DNA of 64,000 nt from Crossiella sp. S99.2 (GTDB lineage Bacteria; Actinomycetota; Actinomycetes; Mycobacteriales; Pseudonocardiaceae): the NCBI RefSeq assembly GCF_023094165.1, contig NZ_JALMDK010000001.1:496001-560000 (forward strand), read 5' to 3'. The translations under genes were made by a program, and so were the position numbers. Shown here piece after piece: positions 1-7,235 of the stretch. Below the pieces are notes generated by a model that did not search any database, had not been told where the DNA came from, and saw only the letters and a list, made by a program, of their open reading frames with translations. Each line of letters begins with the position of its first letter. The stretch's first letter is position 1.

Positions 1-1
1 G

Positions 2-664
2 CTGCTGGTGGTCGACATCGGCGGCGGCTCGCTGGAGCTGGCCACCGGCATGGACGAGGACCCGGAGCTGGCCTTCTCGGTGCCGCTGGGCGCCGGGCGG
101 CTCACCCGCACCCGGTTCCGGCACGACCCGCCCACCCAGCGCGAGATCAAGGCGACCAGGGACTGGCTGACCGAGGAGCTGGCCGAGGTGGCCAGGGTGC
201 TGCGCAAGAGCGGCGCCCCCGACCGGGCGGTGGCCAGCTCCAAGACCTTCCGCACCCTGGCCAGGCTCACCGGGGCCGCGCCCTCCTCAGCCGGGCCCAG
301 GGTCAGCCGGGTGCTCACCGACAGCGGCCTGCGCCAGCTCACCGCGTTCATCTCGCGGATGTCCGCGGCCGATCTGGCCGAGCTGGAGGGCGTCAGCGCC
401 AGCCGTTCGCACCAGCTGGTGGCCGGGGCGCTGGTGGCCGAGGCCGCGATGCGAGCGTTGTCACTCCCACAACTGGAGATTTGCCCGTGGGCCCTCCGTG
501 AGGGTGTCATTCTCCGGCGGCTGGACCAGACGGACGGCGACGACCACACTGTGTCCGACCCTGGCGGAGCCGCTGCGACCAACGGCTCCGGGCCTGACGC
601 TGGGCAGGAGCAAGGTCACAACACTGGACGGATGGGCCAGCACGGGGCACGGTGGAATCAATGA
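2..664 (+). CDS. Ppx/GppA family phosphatase, 3' part (5' end outside window)
   Basis: This is the C-terminal part of an exopolyphosphatase/guanosine pentaphosphatase family protein, which acts on polyphosphate or pppGpp. The reading frame is open at the left edge (L-L-V-V-D-I-G-G-G-S) and the DIGGGSLEL phosphate-binding loop comes at once, so roughly the first 130 residues are missing, judged from a family length near 330. The last ~50 residues are a low-complexity Gly/Gln tail. The stop overlaps the next start as ATGA. Synteny suggests the Ppx2-type (Rv0496-like) protein. Whether it prefers polyP or pppGpp cannot be told. Confidence 0.9.
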   Translation: MLVVDIGGGSLELATGMDEDPELAFSVPLGAGRLTRTRFRHDPPTQREIKATRDWLTEELAEVARVLRKSGAPDRAVASSKTFRTLARLTGAAPSSAGPRVSRVLTDSGLRQLTAFISRMSAADLAELEGVSASRSHQLVAGALVAEAAMRALSLPQLEICPWALREGVILRRLDQTDGDDHTVSDPGGAAATNGSGPDAGQEQGHNTGRMGQHGARWNQ

Positions 665-1749
665 ACCGGGACAACGAGTCGGAGCGCGACAGCCAGCGCA
701 CCGTTGCGGATCTCCTCGCGCAGTACGGCGAGGGGTCGGGCAACGCCGCGCCCAGGCGCCGCCGTCGTCGTGCCGAGGACGCGAACGAGACCGCACCGCA
801 GCAGATCATCGACCGGATCAACTCCGATTCGGGGACGATGCGCGCGCTGCGGGACGAGCAGGCGCTGGTCGAGGAGCCGCCGGCCGCGCCACCGCGCGCG
901 GCCAATCTGGAGACGCCCTCCCGGCGCGACCTGCCTAGTTACGACACGCCCAGCGGCCGGTTCGCCCGGCCCGCCACGCCGACCCGTCCGGTGCCGCCGG
1001 CACCCCCGCCGGTGGCCGCCCCGGACGCCGCCGAGCTGACCACCGAGGTCCCGGCGATCACCGACGCGTACCCGGCCATCACCGAGCCGCCGGTCGCACC
1101 GGGCACCGCCACCAGCGGCCGCCTGCCGCGCCCTGACGCGCCGCCGGTGCCGCCGAAACCGGCCCCGCGCAGCAAGCCGAGGGTGCAGCCGGACCCGGTC
1201 ACCGAGGTGCTCCCGGTGATCGCGGACGCGCCGCAGACCGATCCGGACGCGCCGCCGCGCGAGGGCGAGGACTGGTTCACCGACACCGGGTACCAGGAGC
1301 CCTACGTCGAGGACGAGGCCGAGCACACCACCCAGTACCAGGCGTTGCGCGCCTCCGCGCCCAAGGCGGAGCCGGAGACCGAGGACGAGGACGAACAACC
1401 GCGTCCCGCCCGCGGTCCGGCCGGACTGGACGAGGACGCCGAGGTCCCGGACGACTACGACGAGGACGAGGACGAGGAACCGCGCTCACCGGCCAAGGAA
1501 TGGCTGATGATGGTCGTCCAGCTGGGCGGCGGCGTCATCGGCGGCGCCGGGCTGTGGCTGGGCTTCCAGTGGCTGTGGCGGGCCATCCCGTCCATCACGC
1601 TCTTCCTCGCGCTGGCCGTGATCGGCGGCATGGTCTGGCTGGTCCGCAAGATCCGCAAGGCGGACGACCTGCAGACCATCCTGCTCGCGGTGCTGGTCGG
1701 CCTGGTGGTCACGGTGTCCCCGGCCGCGTTGCTGCTAGTCGGCAAGTGA
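661..1749 (+). CDS. proline-rich acidic protein with C-terminal membrane segments
   Basis: Unknown function. It is 362 residues long if it starts at the ATG that overlaps the upstream stop (ATGA). A GTG nine bases earlier is possible but less coupled. The first ~270 residues are Pro/Ala/Asp/Glu-rich and look disordered, with long acidic runs near residues 240-275. The last ~80 residues hold about three hydrophobic segments. In mycobacteria a membrane protein also sits between ppx2 and the isomerase gene, so position rather than sequence supports orthology. It is translationally coupled to both neighbours. Confidence 0.8.
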   Translation: MNRDNESERDSQRTVADLLAQYGEGSGNAAPRRRRRRAEDANETAPQQIIDRINSDSGTMRALRDEQALVEEPPAAPPRAANLETPSRRDLPSYDTPSGRFARPATPTRPVPPAPPPVAAPDAAELTTEVPAITDAYPAITEPPVAPGTATSGRLPRPDAPPVPPKPAPRSKPRVQPDPVTEVLPVIADAPQTDPDAPPREGEDWFTDTGYQEPYVEDEAEHTTQYQALRASAPKAEPETEDEDEQPRPARGPAGLDEDAEVPDDYDEDEDEEPRSPAKEWLMMVVQLGGGVIGGAGLWLGFQWLWRAIPSITLFLALAVIGGMVWLVRKIRKADDLQTILLAVLVGLVVTVSPAALLLVGK

Positions 1750-2576
1750 GCCCGGCCCGCGCGCATCCGGCAGGCCAGTGGCGCCCGGAGATCCCGATCG
1801 GGCTGTCCACCGCCGCGGTCTGGCCGCAGCCCGCCGCCACCGCCTTCCAGCTGGCCGCCGAACTGGGCTACGACGGCGTCGAGGTCATGGTCTGGGCCGA
1901 TCCGGTCAGCCAGGACATCGGCGCGCTGGAGAAGCTCTCCGCCGCGCACAAGGTGCCCATCCTGGCCATCCACTCGCCCTGCCTGCTGATCACCCAGCGG
2001 GTCTGGTCGGCCGATCCGGAGGTCCGGCTGCGCCGCTCGGTGGCCGCGGCCGGCGCGCTGGGCGCGGAGACCGTGGTGGTGCACCCGCCGTTTCGCTGGC
2101 AACGCCGCTACGCCGACACCTTCAGCGCGCTGGTGAGTGAGCTGGAGGAGGTCAGCGGCATCGCGGTGGCGGTGGAGAACATGTTCCCGCTGCGCCCGCT
2201 CGGCCGGAAACGCCAGGTCCGGGTCTCCGGCTTCCGGCCGTCGCCGGACCCCACCGACGTGGGCTACCGCAACTACACCCTGGACACCTCGCACACCTCG
2301 GCCGCGCACATGGACGCGCTGGAACTGGCCAAGCGGATGGGCCCCGGCCTGCGGCACGTGCACCTGGCCGACGGCACCGGCGCCCCGGTGGACGAGCACC
2401 TGGTGCCCGGCCGCGGCGACCAGCCCTGCGCCAAGTTGTGCGAGGAGCTGGTTGCCAACCAGTTCACCGGCACGGTGGTGCTGGAGGTCAGCACCCGCAA
2501 GGCCAGGACCAGGGAGGACCGGGTGGCCGACCTGGCAGAGGCACTGCTGTTCGCCCGGTTGCACCTGGGCCGGTAA
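1746..2576 (+). CDS. sugar phosphate isomerase/epimerase-like TIM barrel protein
   Basis: 276 residues, GTG start overlapping the previous stop (GTGA). The sequence fits the xylose isomerase-like/AP-endonuclease-2 TIM barrel family. It shows spaced metal-ligand candidates: His in ILAIHSPC, His in VVHPPF, Glu in AVENMF, His in LDTSHTS, His in RHVHLAD and Glu in VVLEVST. Such proteins isomerise sugars or act on inositol or hydroxypyruvate. The substrate cannot be read from sequence. Gene order matches Rv0498 of M. tuberculosis. Confidence 0.85.
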   Translation: MSPARAHPAGQWRPEIPIGLSTAAVWPQPAATAFQLAAELGYDGVEVMVWADPVSQDIGALEKLSAAHKVPILAIHSPCLLITQRVWSADPEVRLRRSVAAAGALGAETVVVHPPFRWQRRYADTFSALVSELEEVSGIAVAVENMFPLRPLGRKRQVRVSGFRPSPDPTDVGYRNYTLDTSHTSAAHMDALELAKRMGPGLRHVHLADGTGAPVDEHLVPGRGDQPCAKLCEELVANQFTGTVVLEVSTRKARTREDRVADLAEALLFARLHLGR

Positions 2577-2639
2577 TTCGGTGTATGTCACGGAACGTGT
2601 CTTCGGTCATATCGGAGCCGGGAACAGCCGGTTCAGGGC

Positions 2640-2668
2640 CTGACCCATCCGGGTGGTTCACGTACAGT
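2640..2668 (+). promoter_or_regulatory. promoter for proline dehydrogenase, probably leaderless
   Basis: CTGACC at 2640-2645 and TACAGT at 2663-2668 are separated by 17 bases. Transcription would begin about 2675, two bases before the GTG start, and no Shine-Dalgarno sequence is visible. Confidence 0.55.
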
Positions 2669-2676
2669 TCCGCCCT

Positions 2677-3603
2677 GTGAACCCGTTGCGCGCCTTGATC
2701 CTCGCCGCCGCCGGCAACAACGGCATCCGGCGTCTGGTCGGCACCGCTCCCGTGTCCAGGGACGTGGTGCGCCGTTTCGTGGCCGGGGAGTCCACCGCGG
2801 AGGCCGTCGTCGCGACCAGTGCCCTGGTCGACGACGGGCTGACCGTGACCCTGGACTACCTCGGCGAGGACACCACTGACCGGGAGCTGGCCGAGGTCAC
2901 CGTGCAGTCCTACCTGGAGCTGCTCGACCAGCTGCACTCCGCGGGCCTGTCCGGCTCGGCCGAGGTCAGCGTGAAGCTGTCCGCGGTCGGCCAGGCGCTG
3001 GACGAGCGGCTCGCGCTGGACAACGCCTCCCGGATCTGCGCCGCCGCCGAGCAGTGCGGCACCACGGTCACCCTGGACATGGAGGACCACACCACCACCG
3101 ACTCCACCCTGCGCGTGCTCGGCGAACTGCGCCGGAGCTGGCCGTGGGTGGGCGCGGTGCTGCAGGCATACCTGCGCCGCACCCTGGACGACTGCCGCGA
3201 ACTGGCGGGCCCCGGTTCCCGGGTGCGGTTGTGCAAGGGCGCGTACAAGGAGCCCGAGTCGGTGGCCTACCAGGCCCCGCACGAGGTGGACCTGAGCTAC
3301 GTGCGCTGCGCCAACACGCTGCTGCAGGGCGACGGCTACCCGATGTTCGCCACCCACGACCCCCGGCTGGTGGGCATCATCGACGAGCGCGCCCGCTGGC
3401 ACGATCGCAAGCCGGGCACGTACGAATACCAGATGCTCTACGGCATCCGGCCGGAAGAACAACTTCGTCTCGCTCAGGCGGGCGAGACCGTCCGGGTCTA
3501 TATCCCGTACGGCCAGGAGTGGTACGGATACCTGATGCGACGACTGGCCGAACGACCGGCGAACACCGCGTTCTTCCTGCGGGCTCTGGCAAGCAAGCGG
3601 TGA
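2677..3603 (+). CDS. proline dehydrogenase (monofunctional)
   Basis: FAD enzyme oxidising proline to pyrroline-5-carboxylate. The 308-residue single domain matches the short monofunctional PRODH type rather than PutA. Visible are SVKLSAVGQ, the TLDMEDH strand, QAYLRRT, RLCKGAYKEPESVAY (family RLVKGAYW-like), FATHDPRL and the C-terminal VYIPYGQEWYGYLMRRLAERP, which is the substrate-binding end with the two arginines. I place the start at GTG 2677 from the promoter spacing rather than at GTG 2653. No pyrroline-5-carboxylate dehydrogenase gene is adjacent, which is unusual. The downstream thioesterase overlaps its stop. Confidence 0.93.
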   Translation: MNPLRALILAAAGNNGIRRLVGTAPVSRDVVRRFVAGESTAEAVVATSALVDDGLTVTLDYLGEDTTDRELAEVTVQSYLELLDQLHSAGLSGSAEVSVKLSAVGQALDERLALDNASRICAAAEQCGTTVTLDMEDHTTTDSTLRVLGELRRSWPWVGAVLQAYLRRTLDDCRELAGPGSRVRLCKGAYKEPESVAYQAPHEVDLSYVRCANTLLQGDGYPMFATHDPRLVGIIDERARWHDRKPGTYEYQMLYGIRPEEQLRLAQAGETVRVYIPYGQEWYGYLMRRLAERPANTAFFLRALASKR

Positions 3604-4439
3604 GGGTCCGGACGGATCCACTGCGCATCACCCCGTTCGGGCTGGCCACCGCGGTCCGCCCGATGGGGGATGGCAGCTTCACCGCCGAGCTGGCCGCGGA
3701 CTGGACCATCGCGGGCAAGCCGCACGGCGGCTACCTGCTGGCCCTGCTGGCCAGGGCCGCGATCACCACCGCGGAGACCGGCGGTACCGGCAACGGCGCC
3801 GCACCCGACCCGCTCAGCGTGAGCGCTGAGTTCCTGCACCCGCCGGAACTGGGCCCGGTGCTGCTGCGCACCAGCGTGCTCAAGTCCGGCCGCACGGTCA
3901 CCGTGGTCAAGACCGAACTGGAACAGCGCGGCCGGGTGTGCGTGCACGCCATGGTCACCACCGGCCGCCTGCCCGAGGAACCCGCCGCCTGGACCGACCT
4001 GCCCGAACTGCCAGCCGAACCGCCGGCCAGGGCGATCGAGGTCGGCGCCACCCAGGCCGCCAAGGTCTTCCGGGTGGCCAAGGCCTGCCAACTGATGCTG
4101 GACCCCGACGGCGCCGGTTTCCTCACCGACAACCACACCAGCCCACTGCGCCTGCGCCTGTGGGTCCGGCCGCGCGAGGGGCAGCCGGACCCCCTCTTCG
4201 CCCTGGTCGCCGGCGACATCTCGATGCCGGTCACCTTCAACCTGGGCCGCCTGTCCTGGTCGCCCACCGTGCAACTGACCGCGTTGCTGCGCTCCCGCCC
4301 GGCCCCGGGCTGGTTGCGCCTCTCCGTGGAATCCAAGGCCGTCTACGGGCAGTGGTTCGACGAGGACACCACCGTCATCGACTCCACCGGCCGCCTGGTC
4401 TGCCAAACCCGCCAGCTCGCCCTGACCCCACTCGACTAG
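3600..4439 (+). CDS. thioesterase family protein (TesB-like, double hotdog)
   Basis: 279 residues, GTG start inside the stop of the proline dehydrogenase gene. The N-terminal part (W-T-I-A-G-K-P-H-G-G-Y-L-L-A-L-L-A-R-A) is the typical opening helix of an acyl-CoA thioesterase-like hotdog domain, and a second hotdog half follows, ending in VYGQWFDEDTTVIDSTGRLV. Proteins like this hydrolyse acyl-CoA, but the acyl group is unknown. Coupling with proline dehydrogenase may be only positional. A structured palindrome follows the stop. Confidence 0.8.
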   Translation: MRVRTDPLRITPFGLATAVRPMGDGSFTAELAADWTIAGKPHGGYLLALLARAAITTAETGGTGNGAAPDPLSVSAEFLHPPELGPVLLRTSVLKSGRTVTVVKTELEQRGRVCVHAMVTTGRLPEEPAAWTDLPELPAEPPARAIEVGATQAAKVFRVAKACQLMLDPDGAGFLTDNHTSPLRLRLWVRPREGQPDPLFALVAGDISMPVTFNLGRLSWSPTVQLTALLRSRPAPGWLRLSVESKAVYGQWFDEDTTVIDSTGRLVCQTRQLALTPLD

Positions 4440-4450
4440 CCCCCTCTCCC

Positions 4451-4514
4451 GCACCACTTGGCCCAACTGGCACACCCAGTTGGGCAAACCGGGCGTACCG
4501 GTTGGGCCAAGTGG
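4451..4514. repeat. nested palindromic element (three-way-junction-like) before proC
   Basis: The arms 4454-4467 and 4501-4514 are perfect 14-base inverse complements. Inside lie a 10-base hairpin (4461-4470 with 4476-4485, loop CACAC) and a 6-base hairpin (4487-4492 with 4498-4503). The outer and first inner stems share bases, so the folds may alternate or form a junction. It could be a terminator for the thioesterase gene or a REP-like intergenic repeat. No T-run follows. Confidence 0.7.
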
Positions 4515-4561
4515 GCGGGGGTGGTGCGCCATGCCTTCTCCGGGGCTGTCCGCGGCCGTCC

Positions 4562-4567
4562 TAAGCT
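4562..4567 (+). promoter_or_regulatory. -10 element of proC (leaderless)
   Basis: TAAGCT ends eight bases before the proC ATG, which has no Shine-Dalgarno sequence. No convincing -35 was seen. Confidence 0.4.
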
Positions 4568-4574
4568 TTCGCGC

Positions 4575-5384
4575 ATGACGACCACCGCTGTGCTTGGCGC
4601 GGGCAAGATCGGCGAGGCGCTGCTGTCCGGGCTGCTCCAGTCCGGCCGCAGTCCGGAGGACCTGCTGTTCACCGAGCGCTATCCGGCCCGCAGCGCCGAG
4701 CTGACCAAGCGTTACGGCGTGCGCGGCGTCGACGTGCCGACCGCGGCGGGGCTGGCCGATGTGCTCGTGGTCGCGGTCAAGCCGCAGGACATCGAGCCGC
4801 TGCTGGACGAGCTGGGCGCGGTGCTGCGGCCGGGCACGCTGATCGTGTCGCTGTGCGCCGGTCTGCCGACCGCCCTGTTCGAGCGCAGGCTGCCCGAGGG
4901 CGTCCCGGTGGTCCGGGTCATGCCGAACACCCCGATGGTGGTCGGCGAGGCGATGAGCGCCATCTCCGGCGGCAGGCACGCCAAGGCGGAGCACCTGGCG
5001 CTGGCCGAGGCCATGCTGGCCGCGGTCGGCAAGGTGGTGCGGGTGCCCGAGGCGCAGCAGGACGCGGTCACCGCGCTGTCCGGGTCCGGTCCGGCCTACT
5101 TCTTCTTCCTGGTCGAGGCCATGATCGACGCGGGCATCCTGCTCGGGCTGCCCAGGGCGGTGGCGGCGGATCTGATCATCCAGTCCGCGGTCGGCTCGGC
5201 GGCCATGCTGCGGGACTCCGGGGAGCACCCGGTGGCCCTGCGCGAGGCCGTCACCTCGCCGGCGGGCACCACCATCTCGGCCATCGTGGAACTGGAGAAG
5301 CACGGGGTGCGGGCGGCCCTGATCGCGGCCATCGAGGCGGCCAGGGACCGCTCGATCGAGCTGGGCAAGGCGCACGAGAAGTAA
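4575..5384 (+). CDS. proC: pyrroline-5-carboxylate reductase
   Basis: 269 residues, the usual ProC length. It reduces pyrroline-5-carboxylate to proline with NAD(P)H. The N-terminal Rossmann motif VLGAGKIGEALLSGLL, the central RVMPNTPMVVGEAMSAI, and the C-terminal signature ALSGSGPAYFFFLVEAM and TSPAGTTISAI are all present. It lies just downstream of proline dehydrogenase, the opposite reaction, but has its own promoter-like element and a palindrome between the two, so co-transcription is doubtful. Confidence 0.97.
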   Translation: MTTTAVLGAGKIGEALLSGLLQSGRSPEDLLFTERYPARSAELTKRYGVRGVDVPTAAGLADVLVVAVKPQDIEPLLDELGAVLRPGTLIVSLCAGLPTALFERRLPEGVPVVRVMPNTPMVVGEAMSAISGGRHAKAEHLALAEAMLAAVGKVVRVPEAQQDAVTALSGSGPAYFFFLVEAMIDAGILLGLPRAVAADLIIQSAVGSAAMLRDSGEHPVALREAVTSPAGTTISAIVELEKHGVRAALIAAIEAARDRSIELGKAHEK

Positions 5385-5443
5385 GCGCGTTATCACGGAA
5401 CGGTATCGGAAGTCGAGTCCTCGCAGCGTGCGGGCAGGGCGGC

Positions 5444-5449
5444 TACCCT
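5444..5449 (+). promoter_or_regulatory. TACCCT promoter-like motif before the small HTH gene
   Basis: The motif GGCTACCCTCGTAGGC resembles GGGTACCCTGGTAGAC at 5761-5776 before the bS22 gene. TACCCT fits an actinobacterial -10. No clear -35 is seen in either. Confidence 0.35.
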
Positions 5450-5526
5450 CGTAGGCAGCACGTGCGTGTCGATTCCGTCGGTGGGGAAGCCGGCGGCGCG
5501 CCACGTGCCGAAAGACACGGTGACTC

Positions 5527-5742
5527 ATGCCGGCGAAGAAGGAGACGGATCACGCTGGACTCGGTCAGGTTCGGTTTCTCACGGTTGCCGAAGTGGCCGG
5601 GCTCATCCGTGTCTCCAAGATGACGGTTTACCGGCTCGTGCACTCGGGCGAACTGCCCGCGGTCCGGGTCGGGAGGTCCTTCCGGGTGCCCGAGAACGAG
5701 GTGCACGCCTACCTGGAGAACGCGTACTACAACGCGGGCTGA
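5527..5742 (+). CDS. small excisionase-type HTH protein (BdtA/Rv0500A-like)
   Basis: 71-residue MerR/excisionase-type winged helix-turn-helix DNA-binding protein: FLTVAEVAGLIRVSKMTVYRLVHSGELPAVRVGRSFRVPENEVHAYL. This is the binding domain with recognition helix SKMTVYRLV and wing VGRSFRV, and nothing else. Position between proC and bS22 equals Rv0500A in M. tuberculosis and recalls SCO3328 in Streptomyces, which lies near bldN. It is probably a transcription factor; its targets are unknown. ATG start, followed by a second TACCCT promoter-like motif. Confidence 0.88.
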   Translation: MPAKKETDHAGLGQVRFLTVAEVAGLIRVSKMTVYRLVHSGELPAVRVGRSFRVPENEVHAYLENAYYNAG

Positions 5743-5763
5743 GGGGCGGTTTCACCCCCCGGG

Positions 5764-5769
5764 TACCCT
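5764..5769 (+). promoter_or_regulatory. TACCCT promoter-like motif before the bS22 gene
   Basis: Nearly the same 16-base context as the motif before the HTH gene. A start near 5776 would give a leader of about 98 bases, with an AAGAGGAA ribosome binding site at 5861-5868. Confidence 0.35.
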
Positions 5770-5873
5770 GGTAGACCGTTCGTGTCATTCGGCCGCCCGG
5801 CCGGCGGCCGCAGCGCGCGCTGACGACACGCGAAAGCTCAGCACACCAACATCGATAGTGAAGAGGAACCCGT

Positions 5874-5975
5874 ATGGGCTCGGTCATCAAGAAGCGCCGC
5901 AAGCGCATGTCGAAGAAGAAGCACCGCAAGTTGCTCCGCAAGACGCGTCACGCGCGTCGCAAGCAGGGCAAGTGA
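5874..5975 (+). CDS. 30S ribosomal protein bS22 (AURKAIP1/COX24 family), 33 residues
   Basis: A 33-codon gene: starts [20 protein letters not shown] and ends RRKQGK. More than half of the residues are Lys, Arg or His. This is the small actinobacterial protein seen in mycobacterial 30S structures near the decoding region and annotated as AURKAIP1/COX24 domain protein (Rv0500B-like). ATG start with an AAGAGGAA ribosome binding site 5 bases upstream. A GC-rich hairpin follows. It is too short for most gene callers, but the position and sequence are diagnostic. Confidence 0.92.
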   Translation: MGSVIKKRRKRMSKKKHRKLLRKTRHARRKQGK

Positions 5976-6031
5976 CCCTCGGGTCTGAGGTCGCTTCTCG
6001 CTCGTTGTGCTGATGATGGCCTGAGACCGAA

Positions 6032-6081
6032 CGAACCGCCGCCGCGTCCGAGGTGTGAGCCTCGATACCGGCGGCGGTTCG
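6032..6081 (+). terminator. hairpin terminator after the bS22 gene
   Basis: A perfect 12-base stem (6032-6043 with 6070-6081) encloses a second 5-base stem (6049-6053 with 6060-6064). No T-run follows, which is common in actinobacteria. Confidence 0.6.
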
Positions 6082-6153
6082 CGTTACCGGGCTGACCTGG
6101 GAACTTCACCAGGAACGCCCCGCAAGGCGGCATGCCGGAGCCGATGGCGCGGG

Positions 6154-6159
6154 TAGCAT
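6154..6159 (+). promoter_or_regulatory. -10 element before the epimerase-like gene
   Basis: TAGCAT, followed by a leader of about 28 bases that holds a CAGGGAG ribosome binding site before ATG 6194. Confidence 0.4.
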
Positions 6160-6193
6160 CGCCTTCCGTCACCGCCCGTGCCCAGGGAGTCGC

Positions 6194-7234
6194 ATGGCGC
6201 CCAACATCGTCCTCGTCACCGGGGTAAGCCGTTTCCTCGGCGGACACCTCGCCGCCCGCCTCGCCGCCGATCCGTCCATCGAACGGGTCCTCGGCGTCGA
6301 CACCGTGCCGCCGCCGCGCGATCTGCTGCGCCGGATGGGCCGGGCCGAGTTCGTGCGCGCCGACATCCGCAACCCGCTCATCTCCAAGGTCATCGCCACC
6401 GCGAAGGTGGACACCGTGGTGCACGCCTCGGTGAGCGCGAACCCGGGCTCCACCGGGCGCACCGCGATGAAGGAGATGAACGTCATCGGCACCATGCAGC
6501 TGCTGGCCGCGTGCCAGAAGTCGGCGTCGATGCGCAAGCTGGTGGTCAAGTCCACCAGCGCGGTCTACGGCGCCAGCTCCCGCGACCCCGCGGTCTTCAG
6601 CGAGGACATGGGCCCCAAGGACCTGCCCTCCAGCGGCTACGCCAAGGACGCGGTGGAGATCGAGGGCTACGTGCGCGGCTTCGGCAGGCGCCGCCCGGAC
6701 GTGGACGTCACCACGCTGCGCTTCACCAACTTCATCGGTCCGCGCATCGACACCGTGCTGACCCGCTACTTCGCCCTGCCGGTGATCCCGACCGTGTTCG
6801 GCTACGACGCCAGGATGCAGCTGCTGCACTCCGAGGACGCGCTGGCCGTGCTGGAACGGGCCACCATGCACGAGCTGCCCGGGGTCTACAACGTGGGCGG
6901 GGACGGCGTGCTGATGCTCTCCCAGGCCATCCGCCGGGCGGGCCGGGTGCCGCTGCCGGTGCCCAGCGCGCTGGTGCCCTCCTTCGGTCAGCTGGTGCGC
7001 GGCGCGCGGCTGGTGGACTTCTCCCCCGAGCAGATGCGTTTCCTGAACTTCGGCCGGGTGGTGGACACCGGCAGGCTGGTCGCCGACTTCGGCTTCCAGC
7101 CGCGCTGGACCACCCAGCAGGCCTTCGACGATTACGTGCGCGGCCGCGGTCTGCGGCCGGTGCTGGACCCAGAGATGATCACCGGCGTGGAGCGGACACT
7201 GAAGTCGATGTTCTCCCGCAGCGAGCGAGGATGA
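6194..7234 (+). CDS. extended SDR, NAD-dependent epimerase-like protein (GalE2-like)
   Basis: 346 residues. The N-terminal Rossmann fold begins IVLVTGVSRFLGGHLAARL with DTVPPPRDLL and ADIRNP following, as in sugar-nucleotide epimerases. The usual catalytic Y-x3-K is not intact: the matching place reads SGYAKDAVEIEGY, with the Lys two residues after the Tyr. STSAVYG supplies the Ser/Thr region. Synteny matches Rv0501 (galE2). A true UDP-sugar epimerase is therefore not assured. It is followed after one base by the acyltransferase gene. Confidence 0.82.
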   Translation: MAPNIVLVTGVSRFLGGHLAARLAADPSIERVLGVDTVPPPRDLLRRMGRAEFVRADIRNPLISKVIATAKVDTVVHASVSANPGSTGRTAMKEMNVIGTMQLLAACQKSASMRKLVVKSTSAVYGASSRDPAVFSEDMGPKDLPSSGYAKDAVEIEGYVRGFGRRRPDVDVTTLRFTNFIGPRIDTVLTRYFALPVIPTVFGYDARMQLLHSEDALAVLERATMHELPGVYNVGGDGVLMLSQAIRRAGRVPLPVPSALVPSFGQLVRGARLVDFSPEQMRFLNFGRVVDTGRLVADFGFQPRWTTQQAFDDYVRGRGLRPVLDPEMITGVERTLKSMFSRSERG

Positions 7235-7235
7235 G

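Noticed and set aside
3498..5528. 676-codon minus-strand open frame
   Set aside because: It lies across proline dehydrogenase, thioesterase and proC, is low-complexity, and arises from GC-rich codon bias.
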